Shown here piece after piece: positions 36,001 to 48,578 of a stretch of 64,000 bases of DNA (positions are counted from its first letter, which is position 1; the number at the start of each line of letters is the position of its first letter). Origin of the DNA: Plenodomus lindquistii (taxonomy: Eukaryota; Ascomycota; Dothideomycetes; Pleosporales; Leptosphaeriaceae). Below the pieces are notes generated by a model. That model worked only from the letters and a program-made list of their open reading frames with translations. It was not told the origin of the DNA and searched no databases. The translations under genes and the position numbers were made by a program. Location of the stretch: assembly GCA_025504975.1 (NCBI GenBank), contig JANUWI010000003.1, positions 310,001 through 374,000 of the forward strand. The letters run 5' to 3'.

Positions 36001-39000
36001 TTTACGGATCTTGGCCATGTGTGCGCAGCGCTTCGATGAAGCCGCGTCACTCGTGGTTGAAAAGGCTATCGTGAGAACCTGGAACACGTACAATTGCATC
36101 ATCTGCATGGGCCAGTGGCTATGCCTTTGCCCCTTCACGTGTCTTTGATCATGGCACCGACTAGTTCTACATGACGGTCTCCCGTCTCGATGGACATCTG
36201 GATTCTACAACATGTACTGCAATGTTTCTGCTAACTACTTCACTAGTTTCACTGTTTCTCCTATCGTTCTTGCGGCACCTGTATCCACAAACCACCACAA
36301 TGCAGATCATTGACCACGAGCGCGCTCTTGGACTCTAACTGGACATCTACTGCCTAGGATGAGATGATCTATGGTAACTTGCGTCTGGGAAGTGCATTTG
36401 AGATCATTCTCTGCGTTTCTGATGTTTTCACGATGGGTGGGGACAAAAACAAGATGAGCCTGGCGCTGAATTGGGACAATGACATCTAGTCTATGCATTG
36501 GTAAGTAGTGGTGATTTCTGTTCTCCAGCGCTCCCTCAGAACCCTTGCACACTGAAGACTGCATTGTAGATGACAAGAGGGCGCTTGAGGCATGTCTCAA
36601 CACGCTCTTGCGGCCTTGTATTAACACGTCGAATCGCAACTCAATACTAGAATGACTTGTGCAACGACTTCCGTCGCCATACCACCCGGCTATCTCTCTT
36701 GCGAAACGTCTTGTAAACATTATCACGCGCTACATTCATGACACTCTCTTTACATCTCCATCTACCGCTACATATTCTACGCCCTACTCTCCATCTAGGT
36801 CGGTACACGTGTTACATGCGGTTGAAGTCACCGATGACCTCGTAGCGTGTTTACATTGGACGATATGAAAATAGTGTGGAATACCGCGGGACCAGGAAGT
36901 CTGCTTCATCCCTGTCTGGCTAATGGGGAGCCACGACGATCATACAAATCTGCAGTGTTAAGATGAAGCTAGTGCTAGGAACAGAGTGGGCATTGGTGAC
37001 CTTCTTGGGTCCCAATGATAGTCCAAAGCACAGTCAGAATGGAGCTGCTGTAGATCGCGCATTGTACAGTAAGAGAAGGAGACTCTAAGCATTCATACAC
37101 ACGGCGGTTAAATTCCTCACACTTACAAAACCTGCTCGACTTTGCGAGCAATCTTCCCGACCTCATTCAAGAGTACCTACTATATATGGTAGAAAGCAGG
37201 TAAGAACTGGAAAAGAATACAGGGGTAATTCTCTATAGTCTATACCATCTATTTTCCTTGAAGTACAGCTGATTCTGCTACTACCACTCGGTTGTGCTGT
37301 TCATAATCATCCTGTCTTTGGTAGCTTGTAACTTAGTCCGGCGAATTTTGCCCACGTGCCATGGACAGACATCACGTGAATCTTGATGCAGAGTGCGGGC
37401 TACGTCAGTGCAGCTCAGTCTCAAACTACGATTAATAACAGCCAACACATTTTGATGTCGAATCGACATCTAGTGTACTATATGGTAGTCAAGCCTTGCA
37501 ATCGTGCTCCAAAGCCATAGCATACCTTCCAATGAACATACAGCTATCCATGATGACTGCAGGCACTAGGTACCGCAGGCAATTGGCATCAGCGCCTCCG
37601 TTCTACAGCCGTCACGTGCGAGCCAAGCTAAGCATGCAGTCATTCCTGTTCAAGCATTTCAAGCTTTCAAAATCACACTTGTAGCAACATCTCGCGCACC
37701 GCGAAGCGACAAACGACGGTCTTCATCTCTAAACCTCCACTACCGATTCTCGCGTCGAGGCTGCAAATTCACATGACAAGTGCGCGCATTCCAAAGTGCT
37801 AGCACTGACTCACCACAACCCACAGCAAGCCGATCGTCCCATCTCGCTTTGTCCGAACCGCGATCGGCAGCGCTGCCATTTTCACCGTCTCATCACCGTG
37901 CGATTCTCTCATTACTCGGGCCCGCTAATGTGGTTGTGTCGCGATTTTAGGCTTTGGGGCGACGTAGCCGACAACCGAGCGCGCGGATCGCTGGTCTTCA
38001 AGCAGCGCCCTGGTGACTCCAATAGGCCTAGATGTACGAATGACTTACTACAACCAGCGAACTGCGTACGACGTCGGCGCGAAAATGGCATGTTGGCGGC
38101 ATATGCAGCGACCGGTCTGGTCACCGGTATGGGTGGAGACCTCGATTGCCCCGCCGGACATGTCTCCCATCGTCTCCCATCGTGCTTGTCACCACATTGA
38201 AGTGTTCTTGAATCTTGCTGCGCATAACCCGTCATCAAAGACACTAAGCCTCAAATAGCAAATGGCTTCGCCGACCAGGGTCACTCATGCGCCGTGCCCA
38301 TTTTGTGAAAGGTCCACCCCTCGACGCTAACAACTAATCACCACCAGAAACGACAGCCCGCAACACCCTAAATTCTTCAAGGAAAGATCATGTCTTCACT
38401 GCACCTGTACCTGAAATTAGACATCCAACTCCCGCTCAAGGCACAAATGTCTCTAGATGCACGATAGGACCGTAGTACTACCGAGTATCCTAGGACCCAG
38501 CCCCCAATGGATTACTGGGATAGACCTAGTAGCGCGGGAAGCGACTACACATGTCGTCGCTATTTCAACAGATTCCGCCTTAGGCACCGCCCGTCGCAGC
38601 ACAACCTCCAACGCTGGCGGTTGTGAAGGCAGCTAAAGCATGTGCGAACAAACCGCTCGACTCGCACCGTAGCTATATGCAGTGCTTCAAGCAAATGCGG
38701 GCCGAATATTGAAGATGCACATGGTATTTCGCAGATTAGAACGGGTGGCTGAATTGACGGGTGAGTTTGACGAGCCGTGAAGTGCACCAGTCGATTATTT
38801 GGATTCTTGATGGCTGCGTAGTTGAATTAGGCGGATGCATGGTTCGATTGATGCACGATCTATGCTAAAAATAAAGTGCTAGCGATGAACTTAGTTGCCG
38901 TGTCGTGGAGATTGATGGGTGACTTTGGTGGAAAGTATGGTTTCTCAAAAGACGAAATATTTTCATTGACATCTAGTCCTAAATCTTGTAGTATTGTATG

Positions 39001-41843
39001 CGATGTACTTTGCGGCCCTCGCGTATCAAGGATCCGATTCACATGTCGACGCAACATGTAGTCATTTCCGTGACACAAGCTCGAGAAATCATCACGAAAT
39101 GAAACGCTGTATGATCAAGAGTAGCTGCTGAGAGAAGAATCATAAAACCCTCATTCTCCACGGACCGAAAGACCGCACTTGACCTGCAAGGATGACGAAG
39201 GTATGCGTGCTTCTCTTGATCAAAGAATGCTGAACCAACGCGGAGACGGGAGTACTGAACCAAAAGTCCGTCACTTTCACCCCCCCCCCATGTGCCAAAA
39301 TCTAGGCACTACCTCACCTTCCTAAGAAACATCTGCTCCGTCCACCTCATGCCGTCTCATGCCTCATCGGTCCCTCTATCTCGTCCAAAAATAATCCCAA
39401 CACGGGTGATTTCACACGTGGGCATCTCTCATCCGCATCGCTATCCGAGATATCCCCAAGACCAATTTACGGATATCCACCTCGAACGCCTCTCCCGAGC
39501 ATGACTCGAGCCCGCAGCACAGTGGCGGCCGCCTCGTGCATGCAGGTACGGTTGATGCGGCGTTCAGGTGTAATTGCGATGGTGGCCTGAAATTGCGGGG
39601 GTCTTTGGACAAGCGAAGGTGACCGTTGGCATGCAGGAACCATTCGGCAACGATGTAGGTATGGGAAGGGCTGTTGTCAAGAACTGCGAGTCTAAAGATA
39701 ACTGGCTGGATCATAAGGTATCGCGAAACGATCAGTGCCTTGGGAGGGAGTTGGTATATTTCCTTATGATGGTAGGTGGGTTGTCAGCCAACAAAGTATG
39801 AGGGAGCATTTGAGTCTTCGATTCTTGATCAGAGCACTTGAGTCTTCGAGTCTTGATGCTGAGATACGTGCTACCTTGCGAGAAGGGTGGCTGAAGACAC
39901 AAGTGTTCCGGTTTTCTGTTGACTCTCCGGCGTTTACGTGTGGCACTACATGTCATGTATCTCGATGTATAATGCTATTAGATACGAAGACTTGCTTAAT
40001 GCATTCGTTAAATACAGAGGACTTTATTCACAGTCCCACCACAGTTAGGCCACATAACAATGTCCCGTTTCATCGTATATCCGATCTTCCTAACATGCGT
40101 TACTGTTCGAACAAGTCATACAATGCCACACCGTATCCTCGATCTTAATAATAATGAGACGTTTGAACTAGACTTCATCATAGAGAGTCTTATTTTCTTG
40201 AAAACTGTTGTAGTGCAACTGCTGTCCAATTCAAGCTTGGCGGAACATCCATTGTAGGCTCACAGGCCACGAGCAAAAGACAGTTGTAGAGAACATGAGT
40301 CTTGGATGGTAAACGTCCTGTTTATCCGGAATTCTTTGCGTGGCTTTGTGCTCCCGTAACCCTTGGCTTGCGTCTGATGATAGGCTACACGAACAGGAAC
40401 CCTGGGAAGAGCAAGAGGAGAGCACTGCGAATGACGGTTGGGAGCATGTCGCCACTGGCATCTTTGTATGTCCAGTTTCCATAGGGGCTGGGCTTGATCT
40501 CATTTCCATCGCTGTTAATCCTGTCGAATAGTGAAGGGCAGATGACATTGCAGTCTGAAAAATATCGATCGGCTGTAAGAGCAATATGGCAGAAGTAGAA
40601 CTTCTTGGTACGATCGTAGAATCGTACTGCTCCACGTGTAGGGGTGCGCGGCATTGGATATTACGGGGGCCTTGTTCGGTACCAATTTCGAGGGTGGAGA
40701 TGCTGGAATCTCCATTGTGACAACAAAACATTGTTGCAAGGGGAGGTAAGAGGCTTTGAAGAGCTTCATCGATGAGGTTCCCGATTCAAGACCATCTCGA
40801 ATGCATGGCCTCGAATAGGAGCTGATGAGGAGGCGCAGAGGGTTCAGAAGAAGATGGGTGCAAGGCGAGAATAGCACCACTTTTATTGCATCGGAGAAGG
40901 ATTAGATACGACGAGACTCTTTGCGATAATCCTCAGAGACGTGATGAACTTGCCGTGGCGCGCCATGAGTGGCAGCCTGTGCGTTGTTACAACCTGAGTT
41001 GGAACTACGCCGCAGAGCGAGACCGGTCTACCGTCTCGTTGCGAGAAATCCTTGCTTGTCATGAGAGTCGATCGCCAACATCACGTATGCGTATAGTTAT
41101 GGCTGCATGCTATGACAGAAGGCGAGGTGGCTTCGCAGCTTCTACACAGGTCGTCTCGGAGGGTTGCCTAGATTACCGAGCATGAGCGCTTAAGGGCCAG
41201 AGTAGTACTGACCCTCCAGAAGCAATAGAAGACCATAGATGCATTGAATACGCGTAGGAGTACCATTGAGATTCCTCTGGATAAAGACGCGATATCTGCC
41301 GCCTGTGCTTCTGTGCTTACTGTAGAAGATGCGTCTGAGAGAGCACCGTATGCTGGATGCTAGCTGACAAGCAAGGGCGCTGTGCTTGACGTGAAGTCTT
41401 CATATGATGGCGGTGGCTCGTTTGAAGTTCTCCCATGTCTAGAGGATGGCATTGAGAATCATGATCGTAACGAGGCTCATACATAGCCTAGGTAGCAAGG
41501 TCAATGAGTTTGAAAGTGGCAGAAAGGGGCATAGGTAATCGCAACATGGATACTGTACAGGTTGACTTCCATTTTTTCTCAGACCCTCACATCTGGCATG
41601 ATAGATGCATCAGCTGTTGTAAGATACATGATGTTGTCGTCGTCGCTGCCTCGCGGTATGGCATCGGCACGTGACGAACGGAAATTTGTTTGACCTTGAC
41701 CGAAGTGGTTTCGTGTCGGCTTGCAACATGTCTCGACGTACGCGACGCGCAGGCAGCCATTCCAGCGAACGGAGAAACCTCGCGCAGCATGTCCAGCAAC
41801 CTGCCAATTATCCCAGGATACCTCACTACCCGCGAAGCACAGC
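33026..41843. other. Gene desert, right part
   Basis: About 8.8 kb without a supportable gene. Composition is near 50 percent GC, not RIP-like. ORFs reach 178 codons (minus 33490-34026) but overlap equally long ORFs on the other strand and show no motif. The minus ORF 40385-40654 is the most protein-like but has no start or splice support. A short repeat lies at 39806-39861 and a poly-C run near 39282-39290. Possibly ancient transposon remains. Confidence 0.4.
39806..39861. repeat. Imperfect 28-bp tandem duplication
   Basis: Two adjacent copies built around tgagtcttcg and tcttgat, differing at a few positions. It lies in the gene desert and has no evident role. Confidence 0.6.
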
Positions 41844-44800
41844 ATGTCCGTTGATCCTACTGCTAACCTGCAGGTATTCTCACCACCGGGGTCTGGCCGC
41901 TCAAGCCCAGTGCCTCGATCCTCGCGTCACGCTGCAGAAGAACGTATGCAGCCTCTTGACTTATACCCAAGTCTTCGACATAGGCTAATATGCCCCCCTT
42001 ATAGCTTTGTACAAGAAGGACAAAGGCTTTCGGCGCTATGCAGCTGGAGTAGATCGCGCTCTTGCGCTCTGGGATACGGCCCAGCAGGAATGGGCTGATT
42101 ATATATCGTTCTTGGGAAGGCTGCTGAAGGTCAATCCCTCCATTGTACTGCAATTGTAATCTTTGTGCTTATACCATGTTTCTGCCAGGCCCTGCAATCC
42201 CACCCATCCGAGATTCCAGTCATTCCCCATAGCACTACAGTCGCACTGCGATTAGCGCAGTGCTTGAATCCAGCATTGCCCTCGGGCGTACATCAGAAGG
42301 CCCTCGAAGTGTATGGCTACATTTTCGCCACCATCGGAGTATGCCCACGTAGTCAAGCCCATGCTTGGTCTTCGAATTGCTGACACATGCCAGAAAGACA
42401 ACCTCTCGCGTGACCTCCACCTGTACTTCCCGGGACTGGCTCCCGTGCTCTCCTTCGCGTCACTATCGGTTCGACCTCTGTTCCTTTCAGTCTTCGAAAA
42501 TTACATCGTGAAGCTCGACGGAGCCGCATTGCGTCCCGCACTGAAGGCCATCATACTATCTCTACTTCCAGGTCTAGAAGATGACACCAGTGAAGACTTT
42601 GAGCGCATGGTCGCAGCCTTAGAGAATCTGCGGAAGGCTGTCCAAGAGCAAGCGCATGAAGGGACACACACGAAGGGCAATAGCGGCTCCTCCCACTTCT
42701 GGCAATGCCTGTTCCTAGCAACCATCACCAATGTATCCCGACGGCAAGGCGCCCTTGCATTTCTTGTGCGACATTTGCCCAAGTTTGGATTGCCCAGTCG
42801 CCGTAGCTCGTTGCCACATGTCACTTCAGACTTGTCGGTGGAAGCAGAAGCCGCCATACATCCCGAGCCAGGTCTCCTCATTCGTTGTTTCGAATCTGGC
42901 CTGGCAGATTCGCAACTCCTGATCCAAAGAGGTTTCCTCGATCTGCTTGTTACTCATCTGCCACTCGACTCGCCAGTTCTGCAACATCGTGTTGGACAGT
43001 CAGATCTCGAACGGCTCGTAGCCTCCGCTGCGGGTGTTGTATCGCGAAGAGACATGAGTCTGAATAGACGATTGTGGGCGTGGTTCCTAGGTCCAGAACC
43101 CACAGCTTCTGAGGGCGGTGACGATGCCATTTCTCCTGTGTCGGAGAAGCATGGCTCGCCGAGTGACTCTGCACATCAAGCTGCCTTCTTCTCCCGTTAC
43201 GGTCTCGAAGCCCTGACGAGCAGTGTTCTGAAGATGATCAATCGCCGTAGTTCTTCGCCATCCGAACGAGCACGACCGTTTCGAGTATGTCTCTCACTAA
43301 TGGACCGCTGGGAAGTCGGTGGTCTCATCGTACCAGGAGTCTTCCTTCCGGCACTACGGAGTGTTCAATCTTATACTGAGGTCAGCTCCAAAGAGCAGGC
43401 TGATGAGGTCATGCGAAGCGCCAGTGCATTCTTTGATGGCGTCGACAGCGGCTTGATCTGGGGAAAACTGGCGCAGCTTGTGACATCCTCTCTTCGATCG
43501 GACGCAAAACCGCATAGTGAAACTTTGCGAGACATCAAGTTGGCTAGATTTGTTCTGGCGAGATTCAATCTCAAGGATGAGGACATGGTTCAGCATCATA
43601 TGCCTTTGATGGTTCTGTCGACTTTGGCTTCTCTGAACGAGCGGTTCGATACAGAGCAAAGCGAACCAACGGATTCTGCGGCCGTGACGATGGCTTTGGA
43701 AATTGCAGAATCCTTGATCCAAATTCTGCCAGAAAAGTCGTTGAAAGTCGACCAGGTGTCAGGGCAAAGGAACTTACACAGTGCTATGGCGACCAGGAGC
43801 CACACTCTGCAGCGCATCAAGGCATTCTATGAAGACTCACAGGGAAGTCTTGACGTGTCGGGTCCTCCTTTTAAGCCGATGGAGCTCGGTCACTTGCTCC
43901 TTCGCGAAGCTATTCAAGTCTTCGCTGTGTCCATTCGACCGGATGGTCCAGCAATCTCGACTGAGACAACTTCGACCATACTAGCCAGTCTGATCTTCAA
44001 GATTCAACAGCTGGATATGTTGGACGACGTTGATCTCGTCGAAATGTTCAGTAAATCGATTCTCTCAAAAAGCACGATTCTCCCATTCCCCCATCTTAGT
44101 GCCATGGCGACGATCTTAGCAGCGCTGCAGACTGTACACCCCACAAAACCCTACATACCGGCAGCCCAATTCTCCGAACTTGTCCGGCCGTTAGTCCGTC
44201 GAATTTGGCAGCATCTTTCACCATTAAAGCCAAAATTCCATGTGGAGGCTACTCGATGCCTACTGCAATTGAACTCAATTGCGCCCACAACTCGATTGGT
44301 CGAGGCGGCTATCTCGTCCATCATCGTCGAAGAGACAACAAGTGCGCACATTTCGCGCGATACATCTGCTTGGGGACAACATTTTGCCATATTGTGGACT
44401 CATACCATACATGAGACCAGCCAACAGACCGAAAAACGGGCTAATGTGGTCCGTCGGCCGAGCAATCAAAGCACACTCAATCCAGATTTATCACACGAAG
44501 ATTTCTACGCCATAATACGGCGACCACTGCTACTTTTATTAGACACTCTAGCCGAAGATACTTCCGACACTTCTGCCTTTGTGCGAAGCTGGCTACAAGA
44601 CTTGCGGAGTGTCAACAGGGTCTTCGACATTATTGTAGCCCAGATGCAGTCGTTGAGATGTCTTGCGGCAACTGAGACTCCCAGTACAGAAACCACGGGA
44701 TCCTCTCGAGAGCTACGTTCAAATCGGGACGACACTAAGGAGTGTCTATATTATCTCAAGCACGTGTCCAATATTCTGCAACGCCCTTCGCCCATCATTT

Positions 44801-47617
44801 GGACCACAATGGCTGAGGCTTACATTCCATCAGTAGCTCAGTCTTCGCAGGTCGTCTTTCAGGAGTGGTTCCTCCGTGCCTGTCTGCACACTCTTTATAT
44901 TCAAATCAACTCCTCCGAAGCCAAGTGTGAGGCCTTCATAGATGAGCTACACCGGACTTCCGCCCATATCATTACACAAATACTTCGGAATCCTCGCGCT
45001 ACCCCGCTCAGAGAACTGGAGCTGGAGGTGCCATTGCTTGCGCGGTTGCAGACAGCTGGACCATACTTGCAGACTGCATTACTCCAGGCAATCCTGCCGG
45101 CACTCAAGCTCCGCCTCACTCGGTCAATTCAAGAGCCTCCAGCGGAACTGAAGTCGCATAGCCAGCATCCGCACCGAGCACGACTGTCAGTCGCCTTGAA
45201 TCGCGACTCTGAGGATAAGATGCCGGCGGCTGTTCCTCCCCCTTCCCAACTTGTCGACGTCCTCAGATTTGGCTTCTCATCGCCAAGTGGTCGGCCGGTA
45301 TTAGATGATTGGATTCAATTCTTAGTCGACGTCTTACCCATGTTCGCCGAAACTATTTTTCAGAGCCTCCTGCCCCTTGTGGAGTGTCTTTGCGAGCAGA
45401 TCAAAGTCACTTTCGATCAACTGAAAGTAACCTTCACAACCAAGGATGTCACATGTTCTGTGTCGCCAGAAACCACTCTCATCTCACTCATCGATGGGTT
45501 AGAGCAGATATTAGCCAAAGCACACGAGCGATTGATGACGCAAGAGACGAGAGTATCTGCGACAAAATCACCGGAGCAGCCTCAAGGCTTCTTTAGCAAT
45601 GTGGTATCTGGGGTGTTTTCTTCAGATGTAAACCAGACTCGTACACCGACAGCAAACAGCCGATTGACTGTGCTGTTGTGCTTCCAAGATACGGTTCGTA
45701 TCTGCTTCGCTATCTGGTCTTGGGGAGGTTACGGCTTGAGTCAGGGTGAACATGACCCTTCATCGGCTTCTTCCTTTGGCTATACTACTCTTCGCATGCG
45801 CAATCGAGCCCGGCGTACGCTAGAGCACCTATTTGAAGTTGAAGCTCTAGAATGTCTAGAGACGCTCATGGTCGAGTGGAAGCAAGCGTCCGAAAGTGAC
45901 CCTGAAGCATCAGCCATCATTGGCTTGCTCAATGTACTCAATGGTTCGAAGCCAAGACATACTATCCCGGCCATTTTCAACGCCATCTACAGTCGGACTG
46001 ATCCGGGTGCTCTGGATACTGATCGCCTGTCTACATTGACCTCTGATATGGCTGATGTGGAGCTTGTCACGTTCCTCGTCGATTACACAAGATCATTGGA
46101 GGATGATGCCATGGACGAAATATGGCAAGATTGTACATTATTCCTACGGGATGTTCTGACAAACCCTCTTCCCCACAGACAAATTCTACCAACTCTTCTA
46201 GAGTTCACCGCAGTCATTGGTCAGAAGGTCGATAACACGAATTTTGGAGAGCAGCGGAAGATGAGACGAGAGCTCGCAGTAAGTCTCAACATACGCCAAG
46301 CTACACGATTATTGACGTCACATCTAGGACATCTTTGCAAGGATGCTCACAGCGATCTTTACGACCCGTTCCATGGGCTACTTGCAAGACTCAAGCCAGG
46401 GTGCAGATGACAAACTTCTAGCTATAACCAATAGCACGCGGGCACAGAAACGTGCTAGCAATGTTGTCACGATCTTGACTGCCATTGTACCTAAGCTGCC
46501 CATCATACTTGTGGACAACGATCGCGTTGCCAAGATCGTCTCTGATATCTCAACATCAGTCATAGGCCCAATCTTCAGAGCAAAGTCGTTTCCTGACAAT
46601 GTATCACGAGGGATGCTGGATCTGCTCCGTGAGCTGACCAAGGTGTCGCAAGGTAACAAGCTTCTCAAGAAAGACATATACGACGCCTTCAACGATGCAA
46701 AGTTCTTCCACACATCGCTACCCCTTCTCACGGAAGCTTGGCTTCCCATTCTGGCGCAATGGACACAATCGGATAAGGAACGCGTTCCAGAGTTATTGGC
46801 GCGGCTCACGGCGCCAACGACAGCGGGCATCATGTTCGGGGTTGGCGCCACGTCTGCTCGACAAGAAGCGGACCGCAAAGCACAGCTCACCTTAAAGCGC
46901 ATTGCTTTGCTGGTCCTCGCTAGCCCTGAAGACGCCTTCACGCCAAACATACCTCAGATTCTGGAGAAAATTATCGAGCTTGTCTCTGCGACGCCCGCAT
47001 CGTCTCCATCTTCAATGACGCGTGCGGACGTCGTGGTATTACTACGTGCTGTCATTCTCAAAACTTCTCCAGTACACCTGGCAGCGTTGTGGCCCGTTGC
47101 GAACGGAGAGCTGACCGCCGCGTTGTCTTCTCTCCTCCCAGATGCATCCAACAAGGAGCATTACAATAATGCTGGGATCATTCAGACCTGCAAGCTTCTA
47201 GATGAGCTCGTTGTGCTTGACCCAGATGACTTTCAGCTCATGGAATGGTTGTTCATAACCGACACAATTGACGCCGTGTACAAGCCTACTACGCCTCCGT
47301 CAACCTTTTCTTTGACCGACGAGATTAACGAGGTGCTCTCGCTTTCATCTGCCACCCTGCCAGCTCCACTAGTTGCGCAGAATGAGAACGATGCCGATGA
47401 GCCCAAAAGACGGCTGTTCCTCGATCCGCTTATACGAGTTTTGGAGGAGGAGGAGGGCGCTGCGGTTCTGGACATGACAAGAGGCGAGCTGATCAATCGG
47501 CTTGTCAGGCCCTTCTTGGGCAATTTGGCAATCAATGCCTTTGAGGCAAGGTATAAGGGCGGTGAACCTGACTTGCAGGGTGTGTGGGAGAGCGCGGTCA
47601 AGGATGCTTGGTCATGA
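41844..47617 (+). CDS. dop1: DOP1 (Dopey), endosome-Golgi trafficking protein
   Basis: Five exons: 41844-41943, 42005-42129, 42189-42338, 42394-46278 and 46328-47617, giving 1849 aa, close to fungal Dop1 (about 1700-1900). Exon 1 is a Ser/Pro-rich N-terminus ending AAEE. The Dopey N-terminal domain runs from KKDKGFRRYAAGVDRALAL through WADYISFLGRLLKALQSHP, AQCLNPALPSGVHQKALEVY, SRDLHLYFPGLAPVLSFAS and VRPLFLSVFENYIVKL. The large helical remainder includes RRELADIFARMLTAIFTTRS spanning the last intron, and the C-terminal region ends with RPFLGNLAINAFEARYKGG. Known role: Dop1 works with Mon2 and the Neo1 flippase on endosomes and the Golgi. The intron 2 donor (GTCAAT) is atypical, but GRLLK joined to ALQSHP matches the family. 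Single complete gene, no breaks seen. Confidence 0.93.
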
Positions 47618-48578
47618 GAACCTGACATGAACCTCAGCGGTGTGAATGCAAATACCTACAATAGCGACACATTTTAGTACAAGTCGGACTCATCCTGCTA
47701 ACGCAGTTGGTGGCTCTTACCCTTTGTGACCCGGTTCTGTCCATCCAAAATCGCGTCATTTGCGACGGGAGCGAAGGTCGGTACTAAGTATTCGATCGTG
47801 GAAGGCGCATTTAGTTAGCACATTCCGCATCTTACTAGGCCCACACTACCAGGCTCAACCTCCCCGATTCAGTAACGCCACGTCTAGCTGGGCAGATCGA
47901 AGCTCTTCCTAGCCATCTCGATATAGGTGTGTGGGGAGTTTTGGGTACTTTCTCTACATGGCGGTACCGTCACAGCCCTTCCAATGTGGAGATCTGTCGT
48001 GGCTTTGCGCCATGTGCAAGGACTGCTCACCGAATTGCATGGTCTTGGCTGCTCTACTTACGATCCGTCACAATTTTGGCCCACAGAAAGCAGTCAATGG
48101 TGGAGATCTCCGTACATTTGAGTTGATCTGATCGCGTTTTGCGGCCCGCCACGTTCCCCGGATCATAACTTAGAGTTTGGTTCCCACTAGCTATGGCGCA
48201 ACGTCCCGTTGGCTCGATCGTCATGTTCATACCCCAGACCAGGTCTGGACTCTTCAAACAGTGGGAGCACCGCCGCACCATGAAGGACCAGATAGGCGAC
48301 TTGCGAATCTGTATTGTCGGTATACGCTGGTCGCTGCCCGAATCGGGCGGAGCTGTTCGGGATGCAGTCATTGAACCAAACGTTGACTTCGGAAATAACT
48401 TCTTGTCACACTAGACTTTGGCCAGAGCAAATATATAAGCCGACAATCCAATGCAACGATCAGAGGTGAAGGGACAGTCGACCAAACTCACCACATTTCG
48501 CTCTCTTTGGCAGTACCATTCACTGCACATTACGCTCGCTCAAGACAAAACAGCACCACAACGGAACTAATCTACCAC
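47618..48578. other. Intergenic region with upstream sequence of the next gene
   Basis: Nearly 1 kb between DOP1 and the disordered-protein gene. Small ORFs at 47927-48414 show no features. The promoter of the next gene lies at its right end. Confidence 0.45.
48432..48438 (+). promoter_or_regulatory. TATA-like box of the disordered-protein gene
   Basis: TATATAA lies 147 bases before the ATG at 48579, at a usual distance for a fungal promoter. Confidence 0.4.

Noticed and set aside
42130..42188. Considered reading through DOP1 intron 2 because its donor is GTCAAT
   Set aside because: The frame hits a stop within the intron, while splicing joins GRLLK to ALQSHP as in the family.
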